In this document: positions 51,555 through 60,689 of the stretch, in pieces
How positions within the stretch are numbered: position 1 is the stretch's first letter
How the letters are laid out: each line of letters starts with the position of its first letter
NCBI RefSeq assembly: GCF_001995215.1
Contig: NZ_MUXN01000025.1
Span: forward strand, 62,001 to 126,000
Source: Amycolatopsis azurea DSM 43854
GTDB lineage: Bacteria; Actinomycetota; Actinomycetes; Mycobacteriales; Pseudonocardiaceae
DNA length: 64,000 nt
Reading direction: 5' to 3'
Made by a program: the position numbers and the translations under genes
Notes under the pieces: generated by a model
What the model was told of the DNA's origin: nothing
The model's input: only the letters and a program-made list of their open reading frames with translations
The model's database searches: none

Positions 51555-52471
51555 CGGGAGTTCCCGGCGGGCCTGTCCGGGTCCTTGTCGAAGATCATGC
51601 CGATCAGCCCGGTGAAATCGTCGCGGACATCGTCGGGCAGCCGGACGCAGGCGCGGACGGCGTCGAGGAATTCGGCCGTGCTCGGGGCCCGCCGGTGTTT
51701 GGCGCCGGCCGCCGCCTTCGCCGTGGTCAGCCGGTCGAGCAGCAGGCTGATCAGTTCCTCCGGCGCGCGCTCCAGGCCGTCTTGGTCGAGGTGCCGATCG
51801 ACGATCCGACGCAGGTCGGCCTCTTCGTGCCCCGGCAGGCAATGCACCACACAACGGCGTTCGAAGGCGGGCGGCAGATCGCGTTCGCGGTTCGACGTGA
51901 CGACGATGAGGGTCCTGGCCGCCCGGTTTTCGGTCACTTCGAGGCCGCCCGTCACATCGGACACGGTGAACCTGCGGTCGGCCAAGGGCGACAGCAGGCC
52001 GTTGGGCAGGTCGGGGTCGGCCTTGTCGATCTCGTCGATCAGCAGCACGGCGGGCCGGTCCCGGTGGCGCTCGTTCCACTCCCCCACCGGTTCCTTGGCC
52101 CGCTTGGCTTCCAGCGCCGACGTCCGGTCGAACGCCCACCAGAACACGCCTGGCACCACGTAGTCGCTGTCAGGCGGAAGTCCGTCCTGGCCGCCGCGTG
52201 CCTGGGCGTCGCCCAGCCGCCGGACGCTGTCGAACGACCACAGGAGATCGCGCGCCTGGGTGCGGGCGGTCGTCACGTGTTCGTAGTAGCGGTAACCACC
52301 CGTCGCGGCGATGTACCGGGCCAGGCTGGACTTCCCGGAACCGGGATCGCCGTAGAGCAGCAACGGCCGTTCGGTGGCACGAGCGACCCTGACGGCGAGT
52401 CGCAGCCGGTCCGACGGCAGATAGCGCACACCGGCCTCGCTCAGGGAATTCTCGGTCAGGTGGCCGGTCAA
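51551..52471 (-). CDS. MoxR-family AAA+ ATPase
   Basis: A 306-residue AAA+ protein. I place the start at TTG 52471 because it forms a TTGA overlap with the TIR gene and has GGGGAG 5 bp upstream. Walker A GDPGSGKS (41-48), Walker B LLIDEIDK (143-150), sensor 1 VVTSN and an arginine finger in AFERRC are intact, so it should hydrolyse ATP. In MoxR-vWA systems the ATPase remodels the vWA partner. It connects the TIR/SLATT half to the vWA/TPR half of the operon. Confidence 0.85.
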   Translation of the reverse strand: MTGHLTENSLSEAGVRYLPSDRLRLAVRVARATERPLLLYGDPGSGKSSLARYIAATGGYRYYEHVTTARTQARDLLWSFDSVRRLGDAQARGGQDGLPPDSDYVVPGVFWWAFDRTSALEAKRAKEPVGEWNERHRDRPAVLLIDEIDKADPDLPNGLLSPLADRRFTVSDVTGGLEVTENRAARTLIVVTSNRERDLPPAFERRCVVHCLPGHEEADLRRIVDRHLDQDGLERAPEELISLLLDRLTTAKAAAGAKHRRAPSTAEFLDAVRACVRLPDDVRDDFTGLIGMIFDKDPDRPAGNSR

Positions 52472-53763
52472 CGGACTCCCCGCTTCCTCATGTCGTTCTC
52501 GATCCGGGACATCGTGGATTGCGCTTCGAGCTGCCGCTGGAACGGGATCAGCGGGATCGGCAGGTACCGGGGGCCCAGCCGGTCCGAAAGGCCGGTGTCG
52601 AGCGTGACCTCGGTGCCCAGCGCCAGGACGACGATGACCTTCCGGCACCGGTTGTGGATCTCCCGGACGGCGTCGATGGTGGGGTGCAGGGAATCCACCA
52701 CCGTCAGGACGTACTGGGGATCCACCTGCTCGCATTCGGTCCCGGCCCCGTGCACGCAGGCCAGCTTCCCGGCCGGGTTGTCCCCGTCGTCGTCCTCGAA
52801 GTCCAGGAACAGCCGGGCGACCTGAGCGGCTATCGCGTTCTGCCCGCCGTTGGCGATCGGGTCGAACTCGACGAGGTTGTACCCGCCGCGGCTGTGGAAC
52901 GCGCGGGCGAGGTGGTCCTTGGCGATCTGTTTGCGCTTGGCGTTCTGGTGGCTCTTGACCGCCGGGATCCGCGGCGATGACGGCGGATCGCCGGACACCC
53001 GGAGGCCGGCGGTCTCGTCGAGGGTGAGCCAGGTCGGCCCGATGATCGCGACGAGCCTGCGGTACGGCTCTTCGAACAGGCTCAGCCGGACGACGGCGGC
53101 CGCGACCTGCTGGCTGAGCCGCGCGCGGATCAGGAGCTCCGCCAGCCGCTCCCGGGTCTGCAACCGGACCGCGTCGGTGGTACGCACCTCGGCGAGTTCC
53201 GGGAAGTGCACCCCGATCAGCTCGTCGGCTTCGCGGTCGTTCATTTCGAGCAGACCGGCGAGTTCCTTGATCGTCCGGTATTCCTCCCGGTTCCCGGTGT
53301 CGAGCGAGGGCAGTTGCCCGGCGATCCACTCCAGGGCCTTGACGGCGCTCGCGAGGATCTCCTCCGTGTCTTCGCTCTCCGGGACCTCCAGGATCTGATA
53401 GTCCTTGAGGTCGCTGAAGTTCTGGTAGTCGGGGTTCTCGTCGAGGTCCCTCTTGGTGATCCCGATCAAGACGGCGAAGATGGCCTTTTTCTCCGGAGAC
53501 GCCCTGAACCAGTTGTATTCACGGGCCAGCCATTTCCGGACGACGGCTCTCGCGTCGAGAAGCAGCACCCCGAAGTCGGCTGTCCTGAGCCAATATTCGA
53601 TCTCGGGACGCCATTCGATTCCGGCACCGATCGATTTGTCGGTCCAGACGGCGTAGCTCGGGCCGAAGGCTCCCTTGAGCTCCTTGAGAAGCCGCGCGGC
53701 GACGCCCGTGGTCTTGCTCGCGCTGTGACTGACGAAGATCCGCCAGAGTGTTTCGTGGTCCAT
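52468..53763 (-). CDS. TIR-domain effector or sensor protein
   Basis: A 431-residue protein starting at ATG 53763, 3 bp after the SLATT stop. Residues 1-~140 are a TIR domain: RIFVSHSASK at the start, WTDKSIGAGIEW, then LLLDARAVVRKWLAREYNWF, with Glu82 at the position of the NAD-hydrolysing glutamate of bacterial TIR enzymes. Residues ~160-270 are helical (effector-associated-domain-like?). Residues ~300-431 are another alpha/beta domain. A TIR enzyme would deplete or convert NAD+ when triggered. Ligand production for the SLOG protein is an attractive but untested idea. Confidence 0.8.
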   Translation of the reverse strand: MDHETLWRIFVSHSASKTTGVAARLLKELKGAFGPSYAVWTDKSIGAGIEWRPEIEYWLRTADFGVLLLDARAVVRKWLAREYNWFRASPEKKAIFAVLIGITKRDLDENPDYQNFSDLKDYQILEVPESEDTEEILASAVKALEWIAGQLPSLDTGNREEYRTIKELAGLLEMNDREADELIGVHFPELAEVRTTDAVRLQTRERLAELLIRARLSQQVAAAVVRLSLFEEPYRRLVAIIGPTWLTLDETAGLRVSGDPPSSPRIPAVKSHQNAKRKQIAKDHLARAFHSRGGYNLVEFDPIANGGQNAIAAQVARLFLDFEDDDGDNPAGKLACVHGAGTECEQVDPQYVLTVVDSLHPTIDAVREIHNRCRKVIVVLALGTEVTLDTGLSDRLGPRYLPIPLIPFQRQLEAQSTMSRIENDMRKRGVR

Positions 53764-53766
53764 GGT

Positions 53767-54648
53767 TCACTGGTCTTTCTCCGGGGTTTCCGATCCGAGC
53801 CTGCGCAACCAGCTCTCGTTCTGCCGGGAGAGCACTCGCTCGCACGCGGCGACGAATTCGTGCTCGGTCAGCGCGGCGCGGTCGGCCACCAGTTCTTCGA
53901 GCAGATCGGCCGTGGCGCGGTATTCCGCCACCAGGAACTCGTATTCCGCCTGTGCGGAATGGGCGGCCAGCGCGGCGGCCACCGTGGTGACCACGCCGAT
54001 CCACGCGGTCAGCGCGTCGACGTGCACCACACTCGCGAAGGCGAGCAAGGCGGCCGCCGCGGCGCCGAGGATCGTTTCGAGGACGCGGTAGCGGCCCAGC
54101 GTCTTCACGTACCGGTCGGCGTTGCCGCGGAAGTACGCGATCTGTCCTTTGTGGCCGGTGAGCCGCGAGGTCACATAGGAGTCGACGCCGTCGATCTCGG
54201 GCAGCGGCTCCACGGTGCCGAGGACGGTATCGTTCGTCAGCTGGTTGCCAGCCTTGGCGCACAAGGCGTTCGTGTCGTCGAGCAGCCGCCGGTGCGCGGT
54301 CCCGTGGTAAGGCGCGACACCGGAGAGGTACAGGAAGACCTGGGCCTTGAGCGCTTCCGAGACCGACCGGGCGGTGGCCCAGTCATCCGACGCGGTGGTG
54401 CCCGTCCGGCCGCGGACGAAGGCCCCGGCCCCGACGGCGAGCGCGGCGACCACGGCCAGCGTGGTGGCGGCCGGACGCGAGACCGCCGAGAGCTGAGCCG
54501 CCGCGGTGCCCGCCACCGCCCCGACCAGCAGCGCGATGAGGGCCGTCCGTCGTTGGCGCTCGACCCGGGCCTTCCCTCGGTCGGCCGTCCGGGACCAGAG
54601 TTTCTGCCGCCGCCAGACCAGTTCCACGGCGTCGAGCCGCGCGCTCAC
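53767..54648 (-). CDS. SLATT-domain membrane protein
   Basis: A 293-residue protein starting at GTG 54648 with a GTGA overlap to the preceding gene. Two transmembrane pairs are visible (about 33-77 and 193-232). The C-terminus shows the SLATT family tail: EFLVAEYRATADLLEEL, then EHEFVAACERVLSRQNESWL. SLATT (DUF4231-like) proteins are predicted pore-forming or membrane-perturbing effectors that work with SLOG sensors and SMODS-type synthases. Here it lies directly upstream of the TIR gene, and the SLOG gene closes the operon. Confidence 0.8.
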   Translation of the reverse strand: MSARLDAVELVWRRQKLWSRTADRGKARVERQRRTALIALLVGAVAGTAAAQLSAVSRPAATTLAVVAALAVGAGAFVRGRTGTTASDDWATARSVSEALKAQVFLYLSGVAPYHGTAHRRLLDDTNALCAKAGNQLTNDTVLGTVEPLPEIDGVDSYVTSRLTGHKGQIAYFRGNADRYVKTLGRYRVLETILGAAAAALLAFASVVHVDALTAWIGVVTTVAAALAAHSAQAEYEFLVAEYRATADLLEELVADRAALTEHEFVAACERVLSRQNESWLRRLGSETPEKDQ

Positions 54649-56354
54649 GGCCACAGGACCACCGCCATCGTGCCCAGGCCGATGAGCAGGCCCATGGTGA
54701 CGAGGACGATCGCCAGCACGAGCACGGACCAGGTGATCTTGAGGACGGGGCCGACGTCGTTCAGCAGGGCGTGGAGCCGCCCGAGCCGCGTCTGGGGTGG
54801 CCGCTGCCGCGCGGTGCGGCGTCTGGCGGCGGTCTTGTCGACGTAGATGGCCTGGTTGCCCTTGCCGAGCCACTCCGTCAGGCCCCTCGCGATCTCGTCC
54901 TGTGTCGCTCTCTCATCGGCGGAACCGAGCAACAGATCCAAAATGGCGGTGAAACAGTTCTCCTTCTCGGACTGGGGCAGATCCCGCAGGATCTCGTCGA
55001 GGCGGCCGCCCTGCCACTTGTGCCAGATCCACCAGCGCTCGTCGACGGACAGTGAAACCCGGTTGTTGCCGGGGAACGCCGCGGCGAGTTCCATCGCGTT
55101 CCGGGCGTTCATGATCCGTTGCCACAACGGATCGGGGGTCACCGTCATGGCGGCGGGCGCCGCCTGTTCGGCGACGATGTCGTAGGTCGGAGGCGCGCTG
55201 GGCAGCCCCTGCCGGGGACGGCTGAGCGGCTCGTGCACCACCGCGGCGATGGCGGGCCGCGGGTCTCGTTCCACGGTGACGTCCTCCGGTTCGTCGGTTT
55301 CCAGGACGAGGTGGTCGGCCGGGTCGGGCAGCGTGCCCTGGACGCCGCCCTGGGCCTCGTCTTCGTCTTCCTCTTCCGTGGGCTCCGCGGCCGCCGACGA
55401 CGACGCCGGGGACAGGGCCAGATGCAGCCTGCGCGAGGCGAACTGCGCGAACCGATCGGAGAACTCGTCGGCGCGCCCGGTGTGCTTGCCGATCTCCGCG
55501 CGCAGTTCCTCCCAGTCGCGCGCCCGCCGATGCTGGTCGGTGGACCCGGAATGCCAGATCTCGCGGAGGCTGCCGTAGAGCCAGGCGGCGGCCTGCCGGT
55601 GCTCCGCGCTCATCGGCAGGTCACCGCCGAGGTCGGCGACGACGCGATCGCCGGAACCGCCCGCCATCTTGTCCGGCAGCCGCCGCAGGAAGACGAACTG
55701 GAGCGACCGGTGCGGGACGAAACCGTCTTCGAAGCTGGAATAGGTCCACGGCCGGGGCCGCCGTCCCACCGCCGTGGCGAGCTCCTTGACCGCCTGCAGC
55801 GCGGCGGGCACCAGTTCGGTGTCGATCCCCGCGACGTCGAGTGCCTGGCGCGGGTACCGGCAGGCCAGCCCCAGCAGCCCGATCAGGTGTTCCCGCGGGA
55901 TGTCCGCGGAGCGGCGGAGCAGCTTGGTCCGGTTGCCCGCCACCCGTTCGGTGAATTTGACGGGATCGCTCGCCTTCAGGACGGCGTTGGAGTCCTCCGG
56001 CTGCAGCCAGCCGCGCCAGAGGGTGGTGGGCAGCGCGATGTCGTCGAGCACGGCGACCGGGCCGACGACCGCGTGACAGAAGTTCCGGCCGATCCCGGAG
56101 CCACCGGCGAGACGGCGGAGCACCGCCGCCTGCCCGTCTTCGAGATGGGTGAAGGTGAAGGCCTCCTTCGGCGGGGTCCCCGTGCCGTCCTTCAGCCGAT
56201 AGTGCGGCGCGAGCTGCTCACCCCACCACGCCTTGAGCGGCCCGGCGTTGGAGCTGGCGTCCATCGAACTGTTGACGATGCTCATGCCGACGGCCCGGTC
56301 CTCGCGCACCAGCACGTGGTGGACGGCCTGGCCGGTCACGGTGTCGCCGGTCAT
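54645..56354 (-). CDS. GAP1-type GTPase-associated membrane-anchored protein
   Basis: A 569-residue protein starting at ATG 56354, overlapping the GTPase stop by 4 bp. The N-terminal region (QAVHHVLVREDRAVGMSIVNSS) and the following segment with GIGRNFCHAVVGP fit the GAP1-N2/GAP1-M family found beside conflict-system GTPases; assignment is by pattern, not by alignment. About 340-380 is an acidic linker (EEEDEDE). A single membrane helix closes the protein (about 540-565, LVLAIVLVTMGLLIGLG). It probably couples the GTPase state to the membrane. Confidence 0.65.
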   Translation of the reverse strand: MTGDTVTGQAVHHVLVREDRAVGMSIVNSSMDASSNAGPLKAWWGEQLAPHYRLKDGTGTPPKEAFTFTHLEDGQAAVLRRLAGGSGIGRNFCHAVVGPVAVLDDIALPTTLWRGWLQPEDSNAVLKASDPVKFTERVAGNRTKLLRRSADIPREHLIGLLGLACRYPRQALDVAGIDTELVPAALQAVKELATAVGRRPRPWTYSSFEDGFVPHRSLQFVFLRRLPDKMAGGSGDRVVADLGGDLPMSAEHRQAAAWLYGSLREIWHSGSTDQHRRARDWEELRAEIGKHTGRADEFSDRFAQFASRRLHLALSPASSSAAAEPTEEEDEDEAQGGVQGTLPDPADHLVLETDEPEDVTVERDPRPAIAAVVHEPLSRPRQGLPSAPPTYDIVAEQAAPAAMTVTPDPLWQRIMNARNAMELAAAFPGNNRVSLSVDERWWIWHKWQGGRLDEILRDLPQSEKENCFTAILDLLLGSADERATQDEIARGLTEWLGKGNQAIYVDKTAARRRTARQRPPQTRLGRLHALLNDVGPVLKITWSVLVLAIVLVTMGLLIGLGTMAVVLWP

Positions 56355-57487
56355 CGGCCGACCCTGTCGGCCTCGGCGCCGTCGAGCACGTCGGTCATCG
56401 CCAGCAGGGCCAGGATGGGTTGCAGCACCCGCATCGGCCGGACGCCCCGGGGATACAGCTCCCGGCCGGTCTCCTCTTCCGTCGTCGCCGAGCCGCCGGT
56501 CGCGGAGACGAAGTGCAGGGTGCACCGCGAGAACCGCTCGGCCACTTCGAGCATCGGTTTCGCCTGATAGCGCTCCAGCACGGCGTAGACGTCGCGGCTC
56601 TCCGCCCGGAACTCCTCGGCGTGCAGCTCTCCCGAAACGTCCTCGCGCCGCAGCCAATGGTCGACCGGATAGTCGTACCGCAGCTCGTCGGCCTTGGTCA
56701 GGGCGATCGCCGCCGGCACCCGGCTGCCGTCCGCTTTCCCGTGCAGGCGCGCGATCGCCCCGGCGAACGCCCGGTTGTCCTGTTGGGACGCCTTGAGATC
56801 GCGCGTGCTCTTCGCGTTGGGACGCCACAACGGCAGTCCGCGCGCCGGATCGTCGACGAACAGCAGCGCGTCCGCGCCGAGGACGAACTGCGCGCGCCGT
56901 TCGCTGGTCATTCCCCGCTCGACGAAATCCTCGCCCTGGACGTCGAAGAAGATCAGCGGCCGGGTGGGTTTGCCCGGACGGCGGACCAGGAGGTAGCTGG
57001 TGAACGACCAGTGGTCGGAGTCGGTCGCGCCCAGTACGTCGCCCCGGCGGAGCCGCTCCATCTCCTGCGCCGATTTCTCGTGCTGGATCTTGTCGGCGAC
57101 CTCGAAGGTCAGGTCGTGCTCGTGGAGGCCGCCGCGGAGCATCTCCGACAGCATGGTGATGAGCAGATGGGTCTTGCCCGACGTGCTCCGGCCGACGACC
57201 CCGATCACGATCGGCGCGCCGTAGTCGTCGTGCACGGCGGGCAGGTAATGCGTCGGAGTGCCGTCCTGGGACGGGTTCGGGCAGCGGACGTAGGCGCGTG
57301 TCCTCGCGTACTGGTACTTGTCCGGATTGGTCTGCCGGGACAGGTCGAGGGCTTCCCAGACGAGCTGCTGTTCCCGGACGGTCGGCCGGTACAGCTGTTC
57401 CGGCCAGGGAATCCGGTCGACACAGATCGGGCACAGCACGATCCGCCGGGAAGCGGGCTTCGGCTCGGCGGGTTCGAGTTCGGTCAC
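56351..57487 (-). CDS. Zinc-ribbon P-loop GTPase of the conflict operon
   Basis: A 378-residue protein starting at GTG 57487 with a 4-bp overlap. Residues ~18-70 have two Cys knuckles (LCPIC at 18-22, a second Cys at 69) suggesting a zinc ribbon. The GTPase core follows: P-loop GRSTSGKT (99-106), switch-II-type DVQG (182-185), and TKAD (264-267) for guanine recognition. The C-terminal helix LLAMTDVLDG follows. It resembles the DO-GTPase2-like enzymes partnered with GAP1. It is presumably the signalling switch of the operon. Confidence 0.75.
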   Translation of the reverse strand: MTELEPAEPKPASRRIVLCPICVDRIPWPEQLYRPTVREQQLVWEALDLSRQTNPDKYQYARTRAYVRCPNPSQDGTPTHYLPAVHDDYGAPIVIGVVGRSTSGKTHLLITMLSEMLRGGLHEHDLTFEVADKIQHEKSAQEMERLRRGDVLGATDSDHWSFTSYLLVRRPGKPTRPLIFFDVQGEDFVERGMTSERRAQFVLGADALLFVDDPARGLPLWRPNAKSTRDLKASQQDNRAFAGAIARLHGKADGSRVPAAIALTKADELRYDYPVDHWLRREDVSGELHAEEFRAESRDVYAVLERYQAKPMLEVAERFSRCTLHFVSATGGSATTEEETGRELYPRGVRPMRVLQPILALLAMTDVLDGAEADRVGR

Positions 57488-58518
57488 GCGGACACCACCA
57501 TCCAGATCGCGAGCCCGACGAGCATCGCCGCGCCGACCGCGACCGCGACGAAAGCGGGGATCTTCCGGTTGAGCGGAACGACCGGCGGCGGCTCGGGCGG
57601 CGACGGCGGGACGGTCAGCACGGGGAACTCGTCCGTCGCGACGGGATACCGCGTGTCGAAGGCGTGCCAGCCCCGGCGCAGCGCGTGGTCGACGTCGATG
57701 GGATCCGGGAGTTCCGCGTGCGCCTGCATGGCACGGACGACCGTTCCGGCGGTCGGGCGGCCCGCGGGCTCGCGCGCGAAGGTCCCGCGCATCTCGGCGT
57801 CCAGCCGCTTCTCCAGTTCGGCGGGCGCGGCCAGCTCGGCTTCCGTGGGCGGACGGCCTTCGAGCCGTTCGAAATAGGCGACCGCGGCCGCCCGGATGTC
57901 GTCGGCGGGATCGGCGGGACCGGCGGGCAAGGCCCGGTTCGCCAGCGTGATCGGCCGCGACCGCGGCTTTTCCCTGCTGCCCGCGGAATGCTCGAAACCC
58001 AGCAGCTGGAAGCTGTCCGCGCGCCAGCAGAGCGTGCCGAGTTGCACCGCGCCGTGGACCAGGTCCACCGCGTGCACCGCGGCCAGCGCGCGGAACAGCC
58101 CCTCCCGGAACTTCCGCCGTTCGCTGACCATCAGGATGCGACGCTGCTCGCCGCCGTCGGGCTCGGCGGCCTGGATGCTCGCCATCAGCACGAACGGCTC
58201 GACCGCGTCGAAGTTGTAGCCGACCAGATGCGGCAGCTCGGCGGGATAGTCGTGGGCGTAGCGCGCCCACAGCCGCACCAGCGCCCGGATCTCGTTGTCC
58301 AGCTGGCGTTCGGCGATCACGAGGTCTTCCGCGCCCCGCACCTCGGCGGGCAAACGCTTGCGCAGCAGGCGAACCTCGCCGGTCGTCTCGACCACGTCGA
58401 TCCTGAGCAGGGAGGTCGTGTTGGCCACCTCCGCCACCGGCCGCACGCGCCAGCTGCCCGGATCACCCAGCGGGGTCAGCCCGGTCAGCTCCCCGTACTC
58501 GTCGTCGTCCATGTTCAT
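57484..58518 (-). CDS. Membrane-anchored protein-kinase-fold pseudokinase
   Basis: A 344-residue protein starting at ATG 58518 (ATGA overlap). The kinase fold is recognisable in the order of segments, but the catalytic loop reads VHGAVQLGTLCW instead of HRDxxxxN, and the magnesium motif DFG is LGFE. The nucleotide-anchoring Lys may be in VRLLRKRL. It should therefore bind but not phosphorylate. One membrane helix lies at the C-terminus (about 319-343, FVAVAVGAAMLVGLAIW). A scaffolding or nucleotide-sensing role is likely. Confidence 0.75.
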   Translation of the reverse strand: MNMDDDEYGELTGLTPLGDPGSWRVRPVAEVANTTSLLRIDVVETTGEVRLLRKRLPAEVRGAEDLVIAERQLDNEIRALVRLWARYAHDYPAELPHLVGYNFDAVEPFVLMASIQAAEPDGGEQRRILMVSERRKFREGLFRALAAVHAVDLVHGAVQLGTLCWRADSFQLLGFEHSAGSREKPRSRPITLANRALPAGPADPADDIRAAAVAYFERLEGRPPTEAELAAPAELEKRLDAEMRGTFAREPAGRPTAGTVVRAMQAHAELPDPIDVDHALRRGWHAFDTRYPVATDEFPVLTVPPSPPEPPPVVPLNRKIPAFVAVAVGAAMLVGLAIWMVVSA

Positions 58519-60689
58519 GTCTCCTCCGGCTGGATTTCTTCCGCCTGGCGGACGTATTTGGTGAAGAGCGGGACCAGCCGGAGCACGCCGACCGCGTTTC
58601 CGCCGGGGCGAAGCAGTTCGTAGTCCGGGTTGAGCGCCGGATCGGGCAGATCGGGCGGCGCGAAATGCACCATCGTCACGTTGTCGAACGACAGGAGGCG
58701 GAGGTCCCGGGAACGGCACAGCTGCGCGAGGGGGCTGCGCGGCCCGGCGAGCAGGATGCGCCTGCTCTTCGCCGATTCGTGCCACAGCTGACCGGCCAGT
58801 GCCTGGCGATGCTCGTCGTCGGTGCGGCCCGACGGCGGCACGGTGATGCCGCGGTGGTCGAGGTGATGGTTGTACCGCGCGAGATGCTCCCTGGCCTCGG
58901 TGCGGCAGCGCTGGTCGTCGCCGGTCAGCGGCGCGTCGACGGCGATCTCGCCGAACACCGGCCGCAGCACGTCGGTGGCGATCCGTGCGAGATCCTGCCG
59001 GAGCACGAGCGTCAGGCTCCCGGAACTGTCGGGCACCGATCCGGTCCCGGGCCCGAACTGGTCGGCGGTCTCCGCGAACGCCTTCGCCACGCCGTCGAGC
59101 GCGGCGGCCACGGTGAACAGGGAGTCCGCCAGCCGGGTCAGCCCGGTGATCGGCAGCCAGCGCTCGGTGACCAGCCGGTTCATCGTCGCCACCAGGTCCC
59201 GGTGCGCCGCGCTCGCGGTGCCCAGTGGCAGGCACGCCGTCCACCGCGACACCGCGTCCCGCCACGCGAGCATCGCGGCGGTGACGGCCGCGGCGGCCAA
59301 GAGGAGACCGAGGAAGAGGCTCGCCGGGAGCGTGGAGACCTCCGGTGGCGACAGGAAGCGCATCTTGTGCCCGACCGCCGCCCCCACCGCGGCCACGGCG
59401 ACCACCGACAGCACCAGCCGGGTGGCGTTCGCCGCCCTCGCGGGACCGCCGTAGAGCAGCCGGTGCAGCAGCCCGATCCAGAGCACCACCAGCGCGGGTC
59501 CGACGACGACACCGGACGACCCCAGCGCGGCCCCGGCGGCGCAGGTCAGCAGGACGGCGCAGAGCAACGGCACCATGGGGAAGGGCCAGACCGTGAACCG
59601 CGGCGTCCGCCGGACGCGTTCCGCCGCCCGTGCCGCCGCGTCGAAACCGCCGCGCAGCGCCGGATCGTCCGGGCGGATGAGCTCGTTGCCCTTCTGTTTC
59701 GCCTCCCTGGCCAGGCCGGGCAAGGGCCGTCCGCTGACGAGACCGGCTTCGACCGTCTCCTCCAGCACGGCCGCGAGATCCCGGCTCCGCGACTCGACCG
59801 GGGCGGGCAACCCGGCGTCCACGAGCTTCGCGGTCTGCGGCGGCCCGCCCGCGGCCATCCCGGTGATCGCGCTCGCGATCTCGCCCGCGATCCGCAGATA
59901 CGCCGTGAGCGCGTCCCCCGCCTCGCGGAACACCGCGACCGGGTCCAGCCGCCGTCGCACCAGGCTCATCGGACGCGACAGGAGGTCGACGGCGTTGCGC
60001 GCGGCCGTCAGGGCGGACCCGGACGCCGCGCGAGCCCGGTCGAGCGCCGATCCCGGCTGGACCAGCGTGGCGGGGTCCTCCGCCTGATGTCCTTCGAGGA
60101 ACTTGTCGATGGCCGAGCCGATCGAACCCGCGGGGGCACCGCCCGAATCCCCTTCCGCCGTGGCGAGATGCCGCAGCGCGCGGACGCGCAGCAGCCGCAG
60201 CGTCGAGTCCGGCACCGTCGCGTACTCGATGTCGAGCCCCGGACTGACCGCCTGGTGCGGGATCTGGCTGACGGCCTTGTGCACGCGGGCGAAGACCAGC
60301 GGCTGGCGCAGGGCGGTGAGGAGATCGGCGAGCGTCACCTCCTCCGTCCGCTCGACGGCCCGGTGCGAAGCGCCGTTCCACAGCACGCCGGATTCGTCGC
60401 CGACCCACAGCGTGACGCCGATGCTGCGCAGGGCCGCCGGGGTGCGCAGCATCGAGCCGCCGTCCTCGGCGTTGAGCGGACCGGTCGCGACGAGCACCAC
60501 TCCTTCGAGCTGGGACAGGCCCGCGAGCCGTCGGAACGCGGCGTCGTGGGCGGGCAGGTCCCGCACGCACGCGACCACGACCACGTAGCCGGGGTACAGC
60601 TCGGCGACGTCCTCGTCGGCGGCTTCGAGCTGGGTTCGGTCATGGCCTGGCTCGCGCACGTCGAGCACGAGTACCGGGTCACGGGTCAT
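58515..60689 (-). CDS. Multi-pass membrane protein of the conflict operon
   Basis: A 724-residue protein starting at ATG 60689 (ATGA overlap with the tubulin-like gene). Residues 1-~120 form a Rossmann-like alpha/beta domain (MTRDPVLVLDVREPG, VVVVACVRDL, LEGVVLVATGP). A helical region is followed by about five membrane helices near 365-470, then a further soluble domain to the end with RRILLAGPRSPLAQL. No family is recognised. By position it anchors the tubulin-like protein and the GTPase to the membrane. Confidence 0.65.
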   Translation of the reverse strand: MTRDPVLVLDVREPGHDRTQLEAADEDVAELYPGYVVVVACVRDLPAHDAAFRRLAGLSQLEGVVLVATGPLNAEDGGSMLRTPAALRSIGVTLWVGDESGVLWNGASHRAVERTEEVTLADLLTALRQPLVFARVHKAVSQIPHQAVSPGLDIEYATVPDSTLRLLRVRALRHLATAEGDSGGAPAGSIGSAIDKFLEGHQAEDPATLVQPGSALDRARAASGSALTAARNAVDLLSRPMSLVRRRLDPVAVFREAGDALTAYLRIAGEIASAITGMAAGGPPQTAKLVDAGLPAPVESRSRDLAAVLEETVEAGLVSGRPLPGLAREAKQKGNELIRPDDPALRGGFDAAARAAERVRRTPRFTVWPFPMVPLLCAVLLTCAAGAALGSSGVVVGPALVVLWIGLLHRLLYGGPARAANATRLVLSVVAVAAVGAAVGHKMRFLSPPEVSTLPASLFLGLLLAAAAVTAAMLAWRDAVSRWTACLPLGTASAAHRDLVATMNRLVTERWLPITGLTRLADSLFTVAAALDGVAKAFAETADQFGPGTGSVPDSSGSLTLVLRQDLARIATDVLRPVFGEIAVDAPLTGDDQRCRTEAREHLARYNHHLDHRGITVPPSGRTDDEHRQALAGQLWHESAKSRRILLAGPRSPLAQLCRSRDLRLLSFDNVTMVHFAPPDLPDPALNPDYELLRPGGNAVGVLRLVPLFTKYVRQAEEIQPEET

